In this document: piece by piece, positions 26,639-35,985 of the stretch
Layout of the letters: each line of letters begins with the position of its first letter
Position numbering within the stretch: position 1 is the first letter of the stretch
Assembly (NCBI RefSeq): GCF_001864895.1
Contig: NZ_MJGO01000012.1
Coordinates: 78,048-142,047, forward strand
Reading direction: 5' to 3'
DNA length: 64,000 nucleotides
Source of the DNA: Curtobacterium sp. MCBA15_009
GTDB taxonomy: Bacteria > Actinomycetota > Actinomycetes > Actinomycetales > Microbacteriaceae
Program-made: the position numbers and the translations under genes
Notes under the pieces: generated by a model
Told to the model about the DNA's origin: nothing
Seen by the model: the letters and a program-made list of their open reading frames with translations, nothing else
Databases searched by the model: none

Positions 26639-26697
26639 CGGCACTCGGTGAGCAGAAGATGTCGAGTGCGCCCGCGCGACCCGACACCTTCTGCTCA
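26639..26697. repeat. 59-bp intergenic hairpin repeat, copy 2
   Basis: Exact copy of 26525-26583, offset by 114 bp and in the same orientation. It lies 44 nt past the ispG stop and may also serve as its terminator. Confidence 0.85.
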
Positions 26698-26740
26698 TTC
26701 GGTGCGGCGCGCCGCAGCCCGAGCGCGCTCTACCCGAGCG

Positions 26741-27895
26741 CTACGGCGCGGTGATGACCTGGGGCGAGCCGAGTGCGGCCTCGGGGCCCATCTCGGCGGC
26801 GATGCGGTTCGCCTCGGCGATGAGGGTCGGGACGATCTCGTGCTCCGGCACGGTCTTGACGACCTCGCCCTTGACGAAGATCTGGCCCTTGCCGTTGCCG
26901 GACGCGACGCCGAGGTCGGCCTCGCGGGCCTCGCCCGGGCCGTTCACGACGCAACCCATGACGGCCACGCGCAGCGGCACGGTCATGCCCTCGAGGCCCT
27001 TCGTGACGTCGTTCGCGAGCTGGTAGACGTCGACCTGCGCACGGCCGCAGCTCGGGCAGGACACGATCTCGAGCTTGCGCTCGCGCAGGTTGAGCGACTG
27101 CAGGATCTGCAGGCCGACCTTGACCTCTTGCGCGGGGGGCGCGGACAGGGACACGCGGATGGTGTCGCCGATGCCCTCGGCGAGCAGGATGCCGAACGCG
27201 GTGGCGCTCTTGATCGTGCCCTGGAACTCCGGGCCGGCCTCGGTCACTCCGAGGTGCAGGGGCCAGTCACCGGCGGCCGCGAGCTGCCGGTAGGCCTTCA
27301 CCATGACGATGGGGTCGTTGTGCTTGACCGAGATCTTGAAGTCGTGGAAGTCGTGCTCCTCGAACAACGAGGCCTCCCACACGGCGGACTCGACGAGCGC
27401 CTCGGGCGTCGCCTTGCCGTACTTCTGCAGCAGGCTCGGCTCGAGGGAGCCGGCGTTCACGCCGATGCGCAGGGACACCCCGGCGTCCTTCGCGGCGCGG
27501 GCGATGGCACCGACCTGGTCGTCGAACTTGCGGATGTTGCCGGGGTTGACGCGGACCGCGGCGCACCCGGCGTCGATGGCCTGGAAGACGTACTTCGGCT
27601 GGAAGTGGATGTCGGCGATCACCGGGATCTGCGACTTCTTCGCGATGATCGGCAGCGCGTCGGCGTCGTCCTGGCTCGGCACGGCCACCCGGACGATGTC
27701 GCACCCGGAGGCGGTGAGCTCGGCGATCTGCTGCAGGGTCGCGTTGATGTTCGTCGTCGGCGTGGTGGTCATCGACTGGACGGACACGGGCGCGTCACCG
27801 CCGACGAGCACCTTGCCGACCCGGATCTGCCGCGACTTGCGACGGGGGGCGAGGGTTTCGGGCGTCTTGGGCATACCGAGGTTGACTGCGGGCAC
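26741..27895 (-). CDS. ispG: (E)-4-hydroxy-3-methylbut-2-enyl-diphosphate synthase
   Basis: 384 residues. It is the penultimate MEP-pathway enzyme, using a [4Fe-4S] cluster. A TIM-barrel N-half ([40 protein letters not shown]) leads to the cluster domain with [10 protein letters not shown] and [11 protein letters not shown]. The start is the GTG at 27895, 9 nt after the hydrolase stop; an ATG at 27874 is an alternative. dxr, another MEP-pathway gene, lies 3.5 kb away in the same orientation. Confidence 0.96.
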   Translation of the reverse strand: MPAVNLGMPKTPETLAPRRKSRQIRVGKVLVGGDAPVSVQSMTTTPTTNINATLQQIAELTASGCDIVRVAVPSQDDADALPIIAKKSQIPVIADIHFQPKYVFQAIDAGCAAVRVNPGNIRKFDDQVGAIARAAKDAGVSLRIGVNAGSLEPSLLQKYGKATPEALVESAVWEASLFEEHDFHDFKISVKHNDPIVMVKAYRQLAAAGDWPLHLGVTEAGPEFQGTIKSATAFGILLAEGIGDTIRVSLSAPPAQEVKVGLQILQSLNLRERKLEIVSCPSCGRAQVDVYQLANDVTKGLEGMTVPLRVAVMGCVVNGPGEAREADLGVASGNGKGQIFVKGEVVKTVPEHEIVPTLIAEANRIAAEMGPEAALGSPQVITAP

Positions 27896-27904
27896 GTCAG
27901 CACT

Positions 27905-28492
27905 CTACGCGCTCGCCCTGACGCTCCCCCGCACCAGGTCCGCGGCCGCGTCGACGACGGTGACCAGCGGTGCGTAGAGGCGCATGACGTCGAGTGCCCG
28001 GTCGTGGTCGGCGTCGCTCGCGCCGGCACAGGCGTCGGCCACGACGGTGACCGTCGCGCCCGCGTCCGCCGCCGCGAGCGCGGTCGACAGGACGCAGCAG
28101 TCCGTGGACACGCCCGTCAGCACGAGGTGCGGGTGGTCGCCGACGACTGCCTGGAGGCCCGTCCCCCACTTGCCGAACGTCGGTTCCGTCACGACGGGGT
28201 CGCCCCGGTCCGCGGCGGCGGACGCGAAGGGCTCGGTGAGCGCGTACAGCGGGTCGGCGTCCGGGACGAGCGCGAAGGGCCAGTCGCGGTAGTACGGCAC
28301 CCACGCGCCCTCGGGCTGTGCCGGGGCGACGAAGCGCGTGAACACGGTGCGGCCGGTGAAGCGCGGCAGCAGGTGCTCGATCGCGTACCCGGCGTGGTCG
28401 TACCGCGGCGCGGCCCACGGGCTCTCCCCCGTGAACACCTGCTGCATGTCGACGACGACGAGCCAGGCGTCCTCGGCCACGACGGTGGTCAC
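27905..28492 (-). CDS. cysteine hydrolase (isochorismatase superfamily)
   Basis: 195 residues. The superfamily triad is visible: Asp in LVVVDMQQVF (about residue 15), Lys in TFGKWG (about 106) and Cys in GVSTDCCVLSTALAA (about 140). The DxHxxxH metal motif of nicotinamidases is not seen, so an amide or carbamoyl hydrolase is more likely than nicotinamidase. The substrate is unknown. Its GTG start overlaps the stop of the NCS1 permease (GTGA), so the imported compound is probably its substrate or a precursor. Confidence 0.85.
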   Translation of the reverse strand: MTTVVAEDAWLVVVDMQQVFTGESPWAAPRYDHAGYAIEHLLPRFTGRTVFTRFVAPAQPEGAWVPYYRDWPFALVPDADPLYALTEPFASAAADRGDPVVTEPTFGKWGTGLQAVVGDHPHLVLTGVSTDCCVLSTALAAADAGATVTVVADACAGASDADHDRALDVMRLYAPLVTVVDAAADLVRGSVRASA

Positions 28493-29946
28493 CGCTGCGA
28501 CTCCTGCCGGCGGACAGCGCGACGGGCGGTGAGCAGCGTGCCGACGAACCCGACGACGAGCGCGACGAGGACACCGAGGTTCGCGTACGCCCAGGGTCCG
28601 CCACGCCCGCCGAGGCCGAACGGGCCGAGCAGGTAGCCCTGCCACGACAGCCACGCCGGCGACGAGAGCGTCACGAGTCCCCAGCCCAGGGCGGTGCCGA
28701 CCAGGACCAGCGCGACGGCGCCCCACCGCACGTCGCCGTAGCGGCCGCGGCGGTCGTCGAGCTCCGCCTCGGCGTACGCCGTCCGTCGCAGCAGGACGTC
28801 GGCGACGAACACGCCCGCCCACGCGGCGACGGGGACCCCGAGCGTGATGAGGAACGCCTGGAACGGCTGCAGGAAGTCGGTGGCGAAGAAGACGACGTAC
28901 ACCGCGCCGACGACCATGACCACACCGTCGACCCCGGCGGCGACCGGTCGGGGGATGCGGACGCCCGCACTGAGCAGCGCGAGGCCCGACGAGTAGATGT
29001 CGAGCACCGCGCCGCCGACGATGCCGAGGATCGCGACGATCGCGAAGGGGACGAGGAACCACACCGGCAGCACGGTGGTGAGCGCTCCGATCGGGTCGGT
29101 GCCGATCGCCTTCCGCAGGTCGGGCGACGATCCCGCGAGCACCAGGCCGACCACGACGAGCACCGCCGGGGCGAGCGCTCCGCCGAACGTCGTCCAGCCG
29201 ACGACCCCGCGGGTCGAGGCGGTCCGCGGCAGGTAGCGCGAGTAGTCGGCCGCGGCGTTCACCCAGCCGAGGCCGAACCCGGTCATCACGAGCACGAGTG
29301 CCCCGATCACCTGCTGGGCGCTGCCCGAGGGCAGGGCGCCGAGCGCCGCCGTGTCGATCGTCGGCGCCGCGAGGACCACGTAGAGGACGGTCAGCACGGC
29401 CGTGACGACCGTTATCACCGTCTGCAGGCGCATGATGACGTCGAAGCCCGCGACGCCGGCGCCGACCACGAGCGCGGCCACGACGACGAGCGCGACGAGC
29501 TTGGTGAGGACCCCGCCGTCCCAGCCGAGCTCGGTGAACACCGTCGAGGTGGCGAGGACCGCCAGGGCTGCCAACGCCGTCTCCCACCCGACGGTGAGCA
29601 CCCAACTGAGGAACGAGGGCAGGCGGTTGCCCCGCACGCCGAACGCCGCGCGGCTCAGCACCATCGTGGGCGCGGAGCCCCGCTTGCCGGCGATCGCGAC
29701 GACGCCGCAGAGCAGGAACGAGAACGCGACGCCGACGACGGAGACGACGGCCGCCTGGACGAGCGAGATGCCGAAGTCGAGCACGAACGACCCGTAGGCG
29801 AGGCCGAGCACGGAGACGTTCGCCGCGAACCACGGCCAGAACAGCCCGCGCGGCGTGCCCTTGCGGTCGCCCTCGGCGATGACGTCGAGGCCCTGCCGTT
29901 CGACGGCGCGGACCTCGGACGTGGGCTTGGCCGGCACGGTGCTCAT
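28489..29946 (-). CDS. NCS1-family permease (cytosine/purine/hydantoin type)
   Basis: 485 residues with about twelve membrane helices. Family features are GTPRGLFWPWFAANVSVLGL at the first helix, RAAFGVRGNRLPSFLSWVL, GFGLGWVNAAADYSRYLPR and GAVLDIYSSGLALLSAGVRI. It would carry a nucleobase or related heterocycle in symport with H+ or Na+. The ATG at 29946 lies 6 nt after TACGCT with no Shine-Dalgarno, so it is likely leaderless. It is coupled to the downstream cysteine hydrolase. Confidence 0.9.
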   Translation of the reverse strand: MSTVPAKPTSEVRAVERQGLDVIAEGDRKGTPRGLFWPWFAANVSVLGLAYGSFVLDFGISLVQAAVVSVVGVAFSFLLCGVVAIAGKRGSAPTMVLSRAAFGVRGNRLPSFLSWVLTVGWETALAALAVLATSTVFTELGWDGGVLTKLVALVVVAALVVGAGVAGFDVIMRLQTVITVVTAVLTVLYVVLAAPTIDTAALGALPSGSAQQVIGALVLVMTGFGLGWVNAAADYSRYLPRTASTRGVVGWTTFGGALAPAVLVVVGLVLAGSSPDLRKAIGTDPIGALTTVLPVWFLVPFAIVAILGIVGGAVLDIYSSGLALLSAGVRIPRPVAAGVDGVVMVVGAVYVVFFATDFLQPFQAFLITLGVPVAAWAGVFVADVLLRRTAYAEAELDDRRGRYGDVRWGAVALVLVGTALGWGLVTLSSPAWLSWQGYLLGPFGLGGRGGPWAYANLGVLVALVVGFVGTLLTARRAVRRQESQR

Positions 29947-29952
29947 GCGCCG

Positions 29953-29958
29953 AGCGTA
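29953..29958 (-). promoter_or_regulatory. -10 box for leaderless NCS1 permease
   Basis: TACGCT on the minus strand, then CGGCGC, then the ATG. Confidence 0.5.
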
Positions 29959-29970
29959 GTGCTCGGTCGG

Positions 29971-31305
29971 CTACCCGAACAGGTCCACGGGGCGCACGAG
30001 GTCGGCGTAGATGAGCAGCGCGCTCATGCCCGCCAGCAGCACCACGACCACCATCGTCAGGGGCATCGTCTTCGCCAGGTCGATGGGACCGGGGTCGGCC
30101 TTGCCGACGAGCGTGAACGCACGACGCTTGATCGCCTCCCACAGCGCGCCCGCGATGTGTCCGCCGTCGAGCGGCAGCAGCGGCACCATGTTCAGCACGA
30201 ACAGGCCGATGTTGAGCGACGCGAGCAGGCCGAGGATCGTGTACGCCTTGTCGACCACCGGGACGCCGCTCATCGACGAGACCTCGCCGATGGCACGGCC
30301 GACACCGACCACGGACACCGGGCTGTCCTGCGAGCGTTCCTGGGCGCCGAACGCCGCGTTCCACACCGCGACGAGCCGCTGCGGCAGGTCGATGATGAGG
30401 TGCGCCGACGCCGCGATCTGCGCACCGGTCGCGGGCAGGACCTCGGTCGGCGACTGCCGCACCAGGGACTGCCCGATGCTGACGCCCACCACGCCGACCT
30501 GCTGGGTCTTCGCGGTGCCGTCGGCGTTCTCGACAGCCTTGCCCTCGGCGTCGTACACGTCGCGGGTGGCCGTCGTCGGCGTGATCTCGAGCGTCTTCCG
30601 GGCACCGTCGCGCTCGACGACGACCGTCACCTGCTCACCGGCGGATCGCTGGAACACCTCGGAGACGCGGGCGATGGTGGGGTCCTGCTCGCCGTTCACC
30701 GACAGCACGACGTCCCCCGACGCGATGCCCGCCTGCTTCGCCGGCGACTCCGCGTCGCCCGGGGCGCACTCGGTGGCCTGGCTGGTCGGCAGGACGCAGT
30801 CGACGCTCGACGTGAACGTCGTCGTCGGCGCGCCGAACCCGCAGAGCAGCACGCCGAACAGCACGATGCCGATCACGAGGTTCATCGCCGGGCCGGCGAC
30901 CATCACGATGATGCGCTTCCACGGGGTGAGCCGGTAGAACGCCCGGGAGTCGTCGCCGCCCGAGTCCGCGATCTGCTCGGCGCTGGCCTGGCGGGCGTCC
31001 TGCACGAACGCGCCGTACATGCCGGTGTTCGTGATCGTGTTCGCCCGGCCGGAGGCACGCGGCTTGAGCATGCCGACCATCGAGATGTAGCCGCCGAGCA
31101 GGATCGGTCGGATGCCGTACTCGGTCTCACCGCGGCGGAAGGACCAGATCGCCTTGCCGAACCCCAGCGAGTACTGCGTCACCTTGACGTTGAACAGCTT
31201 CGCGAAGGACAGGTGCCCCAGCTCGTGGAGCCCGATCGAGACCAGCAGGCCGACGATGAAGACGACCACGCCGAGGACGAAGAGCAGGACGGATTCGACG
31301 GTCAC
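29971..31305 (-). CDS. rseP: site-2 metalloprotease, RseP family (M50)
   Basis: 444 residues. It is an intramembrane zinc protease, in other actinobacteria acting on anti-sigma factors and small membrane peptides. HELGH lies near residue 25 in the first helix, and NMVPLLPLDGGH (second metal ligand) near residue 395. An extracytoplasmic PDZ region in the middle includes AGIASGDVVLSVNGEQD. The GTG at 31305 (VTVESVLLFVLG) is preferred because TACGCT ends 6 nt before it. An ATG at 31332 would add nine residues with no signal. The usual partners dxr and ispG flank it. Confidence 0.93.
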   Translation of the reverse strand: MTVESVLLFVLGVVVFIVGLLVSIGLHELGHLSFAKLFNVKVTQYSLGFGKAIWSFRRGETEYGIRPILLGGYISMVGMLKPRASGRANTITNTGMYGAFVQDARQASAEQIADSGGDDSRAFYRLTPWKRIIVMVAGPAMNLVIGIVLFGVLLCGFGAPTTTFTSSVDCVLPTSQATECAPGDAESPAKQAGIASGDVVLSVNGEQDPTIARVSEVFQRSAGEQVTVVVERDGARKTLEITPTTATRDVYDAEGKAVENADGTAKTQQVGVVGVSIGQSLVRQSPTEVLPATGAQIAASAHLIIDLPQRLVAVWNAAFGAQERSQDSPVSVVGVGRAIGEVSSMSGVPVVDKAYTILGLLASLNIGLFVLNMVPLLPLDGGHIAGALWEAIKRRAFTLVGKADPGPIDLAKTMPLTMVVVVLLAGMSALLIYADLVRPVDLFG

Positions 31306-31311
31306 CGGGAA

Positions 31312-31317
31312 AGCGTA
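31312..31317 (-). promoter_or_regulatory. -10 box for leaderless rseP
   Basis: TACGCT on the minus strand, then TTCCCG, then the GTG at 31305. This supports the shorter start. Confidence 0.5.
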
Positions 31318-31374
31318 CGGGACGGTGCCCATGACGGAGCCGAGCGCCGTCTGGGAGGTGGGACGGGCCTCCCG

Positions 31375-32487
31375 TCAGCGGGACAGCGCGCGGTCCGCAG
31401 CGGCGCGGGCCCACTGCTCCGCCGCGAGCACGCCGTCGAGCGACGGCTCCCCCGCGGTGTGCTCGTCGACGATGCGCTCGACGGTGTCGACGATGTCGAG
31501 GAAGCTGATCGCGCCCGCGTGGAACGCGGCGACCGCCTGCTCGTTCGCGGCGTTGAACACGGCCGGGAAGGTCCCGCCGAGCTCGCCGACCCGCTTCGCG
31601 AGCGCGACGGCACCGAAGGCGTCCTGGTCGAGCGGCTCGAAGGTCCAGGTGCTCGCGGTCGTCCAGTCGAGCGGGACACCGATGCCGGGCACCCGGTCCG
31701 GCCACGCCATCCCGAGTGCGATCGGCAGGCGCATGTCCGGCGGGGACGCCTGGGCGATGGTCGAGCCGTCGACGAACTCGACCATCGAGTGCACGATCGA
31801 CTGCGCGTGCACCGTGACGTCGATGCGGTCGTAGGGGACGTCGAAGAGCAGGTGCGCCTCGATGACCTCGAGGCCCTTGTTCACCAGGGTGGCCGAGTTC
31901 GTCGTGACGACGAGTCCCATGTCCCAGGTCGGGTGCGCCAGTGCCTCGGCCGGGGTGACGTCGCGGAGCTGCTCGCGGGAGCGCCCGCGGAACGGCCCGC
32001 CGCTCGCGGTCAGCACGAGCCGGTCCACCTCGGTGTCGGCGCCGGAGCGGAGCGCCTGCGCGATCGCGGAGTGCTCGCTGTCGACCGGGACGATCTGTCC
32101 CGGCGCGGCGGCCTGCTGCACGAGCGGACCGCCGACGATCAGGCTCTCCTTGTTCGCGAGCGCCAGGGTCGCCCCGGACTCCAGCGCCGCCAGGGTCGGA
32201 CCGAGGCCGACCGAACCGGTGATGCCGTTCAGGACGACGTCGGCCTCGACGCTGCGGACGAGCTGCTCCGAGTCCGCCGCGCCGAACGCGGTGTCCCGGA
32301 CGCCGAACCGGGCGGCCTGCTCGGCGACGAGCGCGCGGTTGCTGCCCGCGGTCAGCCCGACGACCTCGAACCGGTCGGGGTTGCGGGCGACCACGTCGAG
32401 CGCCTGCGTGCCGATCGAGCCGGTGCTGCCGAGGACGACGACGCGCCGACGGACCGGACCGGTGCTGTCGAGACGGCCGTCCGTCAC
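31375..32487 (-). CDS. dxr: 1-deoxy-D-xylulose 5-phosphate reductoisomerase
   Basis: 370 residues. It makes MEP from DXP, the committed MEP-pathway step, using NADPH and a divalent metal. Motifs are [20 protein letters not shown] (nucleotide binding), [33 protein letters not shown] and PTWDMG. The start is the GTG at 32487, 2 nt after the stop of the FKBP gene, so the two are coupled. The upstream frame to 33945 is an FKBP shadow. Confidence 0.97.
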   Translation of the reverse strand: MTDGRLDSTGPVRRRVVVLGSTGSIGTQALDVVARNPDRFEVVGLTAGSNRALVAEQAARFGVRDTAFGAADSEQLVRSVEADVVLNGITGSVGLGPTLAALESGATLALANKESLIVGGPLVQQAAAPGQIVPVDSEHSAIAQALRSGADTEVDRLVLTASGGPFRGRSREQLRDVTPAEALAHPTWDMGLVVTTNSATLVNKGLEVIEAHLLFDVPYDRIDVTVHAQSIVHSMVEFVDGSTIAQASPPDMRLPIALGMAWPDRVPGIGVPLDWTTASTWTFEPLDQDAFGAVALAKRVGELGGTFPAVFNAANEQAVAAFHAGAISFLDIVDTVERIVDEHTAGEPSLDGVLAAEQWARAAADRALSR

Positions 32488-32489
32488 GG

Positions 32490-33461
32490 TCAGCCCTTGG
32501 CGAGGACGTCGACGACGAACACCAGCGTGGCGTTCTTCGGGATGCCCGAGCCCTCCTGCGGGTTCGCGCCGTAGGCGTCCTCCGGGGTCGCGACGATGAG
32601 GACCTGCGAGCCGACCTTCTGCCCGACCAGCCCGGTCACGAAGCCCTTGATGAGCGCCGACTCGGAGACCGTGAACGACGCCGGGGTGCCCTTCGACCAC
32701 GAGGAGTCGAACTCCTTGCCGGTGCTGTAGACGACGCCCTTGTACTGCACGAGCGCGGTGTCGCCGTCGGCGATCGTCGCGCCGTCGCCCTGCTTGAGGA
32801 CCTCGACCTCGGTCTTCGACGGGGCCTTCACACCGTCGGGGATGGTGATCTCCGGTTCGCCGGAAGCCTTGTCCTTCACCGTGGGCAGCTTCGGGTCCTG
32901 GTCCTGCGGCGTGCCGTCCGCCTTCGTGGGGACCTGGGCGACGACGTCCGCGACGACGACGATCTCGCCGCCCGTGTTGAAGCCGAGCGCGGCGGACTGG
33001 CCGACGGCCGCCACCCGGTCGCCGACCTTCGAGCAGGCGAGGAGCGCACCGAACCCGGTCCCGCCGACCGACAGGACCTGCGGGTTGCCCTCGTCGAAGC
33101 CGACCGTGCCGAGCTTCTTGGCGTCCTTCGACTCGTACACCGAGTACGACACCTGGGCGTAGTCGCCCTCGTCGAGCGCGGCACCCTTGCCGGTCTCGAG
33201 CTTCGTCGCCTGCGGCGGCGTCGCCGACAGTCCGGCGTCGAACTTCACGATCGGGGCCTTGCCGCCCCCGAACTTCCCGGCGGCACGGATCGAGTCCGAC
33301 TCGTCGCCCGGCTTCGGGCAGGCCGAGATCGGCGAGACCGTGGCGCTGGCGGAGGGCGTCGGCGTGGCCGAGGACCCCCCGGATCCGGCGCCGGAGCACG
33401 CGGCGAGTCCCAGCACGACGGCGGGGACGATGGCGATCGGGAGCAGGCGGAGTCGCTTCAC
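32490..33461 (-). CDS. FKBP-type peptidyl-prolyl isomerase lipoprotein
   Basis: 323 residues. A lipoprotein signal ([21 protein letters not shown], lipobox LAAC with Cys at about 22) and a Ser/Thr-rich linker lead to two FKBP-like domains. The first (about 80-190) lacks several active-site aromatics. The second (about 215-323) is canonical: [40 protein letters not shown], and [15 protein letters not shown]. It acts at the outer face of the membrane on exported proteins. The start is the GTG at 33461; TAGGGT lies only 3 nt upstream. It is coupled to dxr. Confidence 0.9.
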   Translation of the reverse strand: MKRLRLLPIAIVPAVVLGLAACSGAGSGGSSATPTPSASATVSPISACPKPGDESDSIRAAGKFGGGKAPIVKFDAGLSATPPQATKLETGKGAALDEGDYAQVSYSVYESKDAKKLGTVGFDEGNPQVLSVGGTGFGALLACSKVGDRVAAVGQSAALGFNTGGEIVVVADVVAQVPTKADGTPQDQDPKLPTVKDKASGEPEITIPDGVKAPSKTEVEVLKQGDGATIADGDTALVQYKGVVYSTGKEFDSSWSKGTPASFTVSESALIKGFVTGLVGQKVGSQVLIVATPEDAYGANPQEGSGIPKNATLVFVVDVLAKG

Positions 33462-33467
33462 GGGACC

Positions 33468-33977
33468 CTAGTCTGCCCCACCCGTCGACGAGTCCGCTGA
33501 CGACGACGCAGGTCGGACGATCGTCTCGGCCTCGTGGTGCACGGGGAACGCCACCGAACGGGCGATGAAGCACAGGGCGTTGGCCGTGGCGTGGGCGGCC
33601 TCGGCGTCCGCCACCCGGTCGGCCTCGAGGATCGTGACCACGGGGTGCAGGGTCGCCTTGGTGAGCTCGCCGGAGCCGTCCCGGTTGAGCCGCAGCGACG
33701 CCATCGCGGTGTCGCGGTAGTCGACGACCGTGAAGCCCTGCGTGACCGCGACGTGCAGGTAGCTGAGCATGTGGCACTGCGCGAGGGCGGCGACGACCAT
33801 CTCCTCGGGGTTCCACCGGTCCCGGTCGCCGCGGAACGTCGGGTCCGCCGACCCGGGCACGTCCGGGTGGCCCGTTGCGGACACCACGTGGTCGCGCCCG
33901 AAGTCGCGGGGGCCGGACGTGCCGGTCCCGCGGTCGCCGGTCCACCGGACGGAGACCTCGTAGGAGTGGTCGTGCAC
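33468..33977 (-). CDS. OsmC family peroxiredoxin-like protein
   Basis: 169 residues. The two family cysteines are in [14 protein letters not shown] (about residue 68) and [11 protein letters not shown] (about 137). Members reduce organic hydroperoxides. [19 protein letters not shown] is the typical substrate-site N-terminus. The start is the GTG at 33977 with AGAAGGG about 9 nt upstream. It is divergent from the asparaginase gene. Confidence 0.88.
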   Translation of the reverse strand: MHDHSYEVSVRWTGDRGTGTSGPRDFGRDHVVSATGHPDVPGSADPTFRGDRDRWNPEEMVVAALAQCHMLSYLHVAVTQGFTVVDYRDTAMASLRLNRDGSGELTKATLHPVVTILEADRVADAEAAHATANALCFIARSVAFPVHHEAETIVRPASSSADSSTGGAD

Positions 33978-34000
33978 GCGGGACGCCCTTCTCGGTTCGT

Positions 34001-34006
34001 TAGCAT
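34001..34006 (+). promoter_or_regulatory. -10 box for leaderless asparaginase gene
   Basis: TAGCAT on the plus strand, then GGCGGC, then the ATG at 34013. Confidence 0.5.
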
Positions 34007-34012
34007 GGCGGC

Positions 34013-35005
34013 ATGACGGTGAGCCACGGAGTCCGCACTGATCGCCATCCTCTCACCGCCGAGGGGTCGGTCGAGCTCGCGGTGCTCGACCGCTCCGGCT
34101 TCGACGAGAGCCGCCACGTCGGCGCCGGCGTCGTCGTCGACGCCTCGGGCACGGTCCTCGACTCGGTGGGTGACGCCACCGCCAGCATCTACCCCCGCTC
34201 GACGATGAAGCCGTTCCAGGCGCTCGCCGTGCGCGGCGCCGGCGCGCTGTTCTCCGACGAGGAACTCGTGCTCACCACCGCGAGCCACGCCGGCACCGTC
34301 GCGCACCAGGCGCTCGCCCGGCACATGCTCGAGTCCTTCGACCACGTCGAGGCCGACCTCGGCTGCCCGCCGGACATGCCCTTCGACCGCGCGACCGCAC
34401 GCACCATGGACGGCCCGCGCCGCCTGGCGATGAACTGCTCGGGCAAGCACGCCGGCATGCTCGCCGCGTGCCGGGTCAACGGCTGGGACGAGGCGACCTA
34501 CCTCGACGTGGCCCACCCGATGCAGGAGCGCGTCCGCACCGTCGTGCAGGAGTACACGCACGAGACCGTCGACCTCGTCGGGACCGACGGCTGCGGCGCG
34601 CCGGTGTTCCCGCTGACGCTCACCGGGCTCGCACGGGGCTTCGCCGGGGTCGTCGCACGGGCCGACAGCGACTCGGCAGCGCTCACCGACGCGGTCCTGG
34701 CGCACCCGTGGGCCATCGACGGCATCGGCCGGGCGAACACCGTCACGATCGAGCGGCTCGGGGTGCTCGCCAAGCTCGGCGCCGAGGGCGTCATGGTGAT
34801 GGGGCTGCCCGGCGGTGCTGCGGTGGCCGTGAAGGTGCTCGACGGCTCCGCGCGGGCGGGCACGCTCGCCGCGCTGACACTGCTGGAGCGGAACGGCCTC
34901 GTCGACGCCGACGGTGTGGCGGACGTCATGGCGGCCACCGGCGAGCAGGTGCTCGGGGGCGGCGTGCCGGTCGGCGCGGTGCGGGTCGGCGCGGGCCTGC
35001 GCTGA
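34013..35005 (+). CDS. asparaginase (thermolabile / Rhizobium AnsA-type)
   Basis: 330 residues of the asparaginase II family that is unrelated to the classical E. coli fold. Motifs are IYPRSTMKPFQALAVRGAGA (catalytic Ser/Lys region), TTASHAGTVAHQALARHML, LAMNCSGKHAGMLAACRVNG (SGKH region) and VGTDGCGAPVFPLTL. It would hydrolyse asparagine to aspartate and ammonia in the cytoplasm. The start is the ATG at 34013, 6 nt after TAGCAT with no Shine-Dalgarno. It is monocistronic, ending at a hairpin. Confidence 0.9.
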   Translation: MTVSHGVRTDRHPLTAEGSVELAVLDRSGFDESRHVGAGVVVDASGTVLDSVGDATASIYPRSTMKPFQALAVRGAGALFSDEELVLTTASHAGTVAHQALARHMLESFDHVEADLGCPPDMPFDRATARTMDGPRRLAMNCSGKHAGMLAACRVNGWDEATYLDVAHPMQERVRTVVQEYTHETVDLVGTDGCGAPVFPLTLTGLARGFAGVVARADSDSAALTDAVLAHPWAIDGIGRANTVTIERLGVLAKLGAEGVMVMGLPGGAAVAVKVLDGSARAGTLAALTLLERNGLVDADGVADVMAATGEQVLGGGVPVGAVRVGAGLR

Positions 35006-35010
35006 CGGAA

Positions 35011-35052
35011 CAGCGGCTGCTGCCCGTCGGCCGCCACGGACGGGTGCCGCTG
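35011..35052. terminator. bidirectional hairpin between asparaginase and membrane protein gene
   Basis: CAGCGGC at 35011-35017 pairs with GCCGCTG at 35046-35052. GCCCGTC at 35022-35028 pairs with GACGGGT at 35039-35045 (one G-T). It lies between two convergent stops. Confidence 0.7.
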
Positions 35053-35057
35053 AGCGG

Positions 35058-35915
35058 TCACGATCCGGTCGGCGTCACTGACGTCCCTGACGTCCCTGAC
35101 GTCCTCGGGTCCGGGTCCGGATCCGGATCCGGATCCGGTGCGACCGGGAGCACGGGGACGAGCCGTTCCGCTGCCGGATCGGCCGGGCGACGGCTCGTGC
35201 AGCCGTAGCGGGTGACGACGACGGCGACGTCCCAGGTCCTCGGCATCGCCCCGAGACCCGGCACGTGCACCACCGTGGACACCGGCCGTCCGGTGTCGTC
35301 GAACCGGACCGCTGCAGCCGTGCCGGGCGGCATCCGACCGACCCGGTCCGGACTCGTGGCCGCGCCCGCGCCCGTGCCCGTGCCCGTGCGCACGGGCGGG
35401 TCCCGGTCCGGGTCGCTCCCCCAGCGGACGGTCCGAGCGGGGCCGCCCGGGTCCGCGACCCGCCGGTGGCTGCCCCCGGTCCTCGGCGCCACGCCGTCGT
35501 CGCCCGCAGTGTGGTCGCCCGCGGCGTGGCCGTCCGCTGCCGGACCCGCTGCGAGCTGCGCGGCCAGTGCCCGGAACACCGAGTCGGCGACGGCCCCGGA
35601 TCCGACGACGACCAGGTGCGCGGGTGCGCCGTGGTGGACGACCGCACCGTCCGGGCGGTGCCCGAGGACGAACCCGGTCGACGGCCGGTCGACGTGCTCG
35701 AGTTGCGGGAGCAGGGGCAGCGGCAGTGGCTCCGCCGCCTGCTCGGGTACCGCCGAGGAGGCCGATCGGTGCAGCACGACGTCGAGCACGGCACAGCAGG
35801 CCGCCGCTGCCAGCAGCGCCACCCGTCCGCTCGCCGCCACGGGCCCGAGCAGGCCGGACAGCACCAGCACGACCGCGGTGACGACCAGGACGCAGCGGGC
35901 GGTGAACGGGGACAC
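35058..35915 (-). CDS. membrane protein ending the kinase/FHA gene run
   Basis: 285 residues. Two or so membrane helices near the start (CVLVVTAVVLVLSGLLGPVA, VALLAAAACCAVLDVVLH) precede a soluble region with HGAPAHLVVVGSGAVADSVF, which faintly recalls the nucleotide-binding entry of FtsK/EccC-type ATPases but has no P-loop. The tail is of low complexity: (PD)n then (TSG)n, encoded by 6-bp and 9-bp tandem repeats. The start is the GTG at 35915 with GGAG close upstream. It follows the zinc-ribbon/FHA gene by 70 nt. The function is unknown. Confidence 0.65.
   Translation of the reverse strand: MSPFTARCVLVVTAVVLVLSGLLGPVAASGRVALLAAAACCAVLDVVLHRSASSAVPEQAAEPLPLPLLPQLEHVDRPSTGFVLGHRPDGAVVHHGAPAHLVVVGSGAVADSVFRALAAQLAAGPAADGHAAGDHTAGDDGVAPRTGGSHRRVADPGGPARTVRWGSDPDRDPPVRTGTGTGAGAATSPDRVGRMPPGTAAAVRFDDTGRPVSTVVHVPGLGAMPRTWDVAVVVTRYGCTSRRPADPAAERLVPVLPVAPDPDPDPDPDPRTSGTSGTSVTPTGS
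35078..35140. repeat. short tandem repeats in coding sequence
   Basis: GTCCCTGAC units (9 bp, three) at 35078-35104 and TCCGGR units (6 bp, five) at about 35109-35138. They encode Thr-Ser-Gly and Pro-Asp repeats at the end of the membrane protein. Confidence 0.8.
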
Positions 35916-35985
35916 CGCTCCATCCGAGCACGACCCCGTCGCCACTGTGGGCCGTCCGAGGGGATCTGTGGACAGCCGGCGCCGA

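Noticed and set aside
26445..26687. 80-residue minus frame containing His-Asp repeats and twice ALDIFCSPSA
   Set aside because: It only translates the two DNA repeats and the GTGGTCGCG tract. No ribosome-binding site and no family.
26525..26697. CRISPR array
   Set aside because: Only two copies of a 59-bp unit, with a 55-bp gap, no further units and no cas genes.
31330..31332. ATG start for rseP adding nine residues
   Set aside because: No Shine-Dalgarno, and the TACGCT promoter box would lie inside the coding sequence. GTG at 31305 fits the leaderless spacing.
32490..33945. Long minus frame making dxr an 856-residue fusion
   Set aside because: The upstream part is a shadow of the FKBP lipoprotein gene. 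The dxr start GTG lies 2 nt after the FKBP stop.
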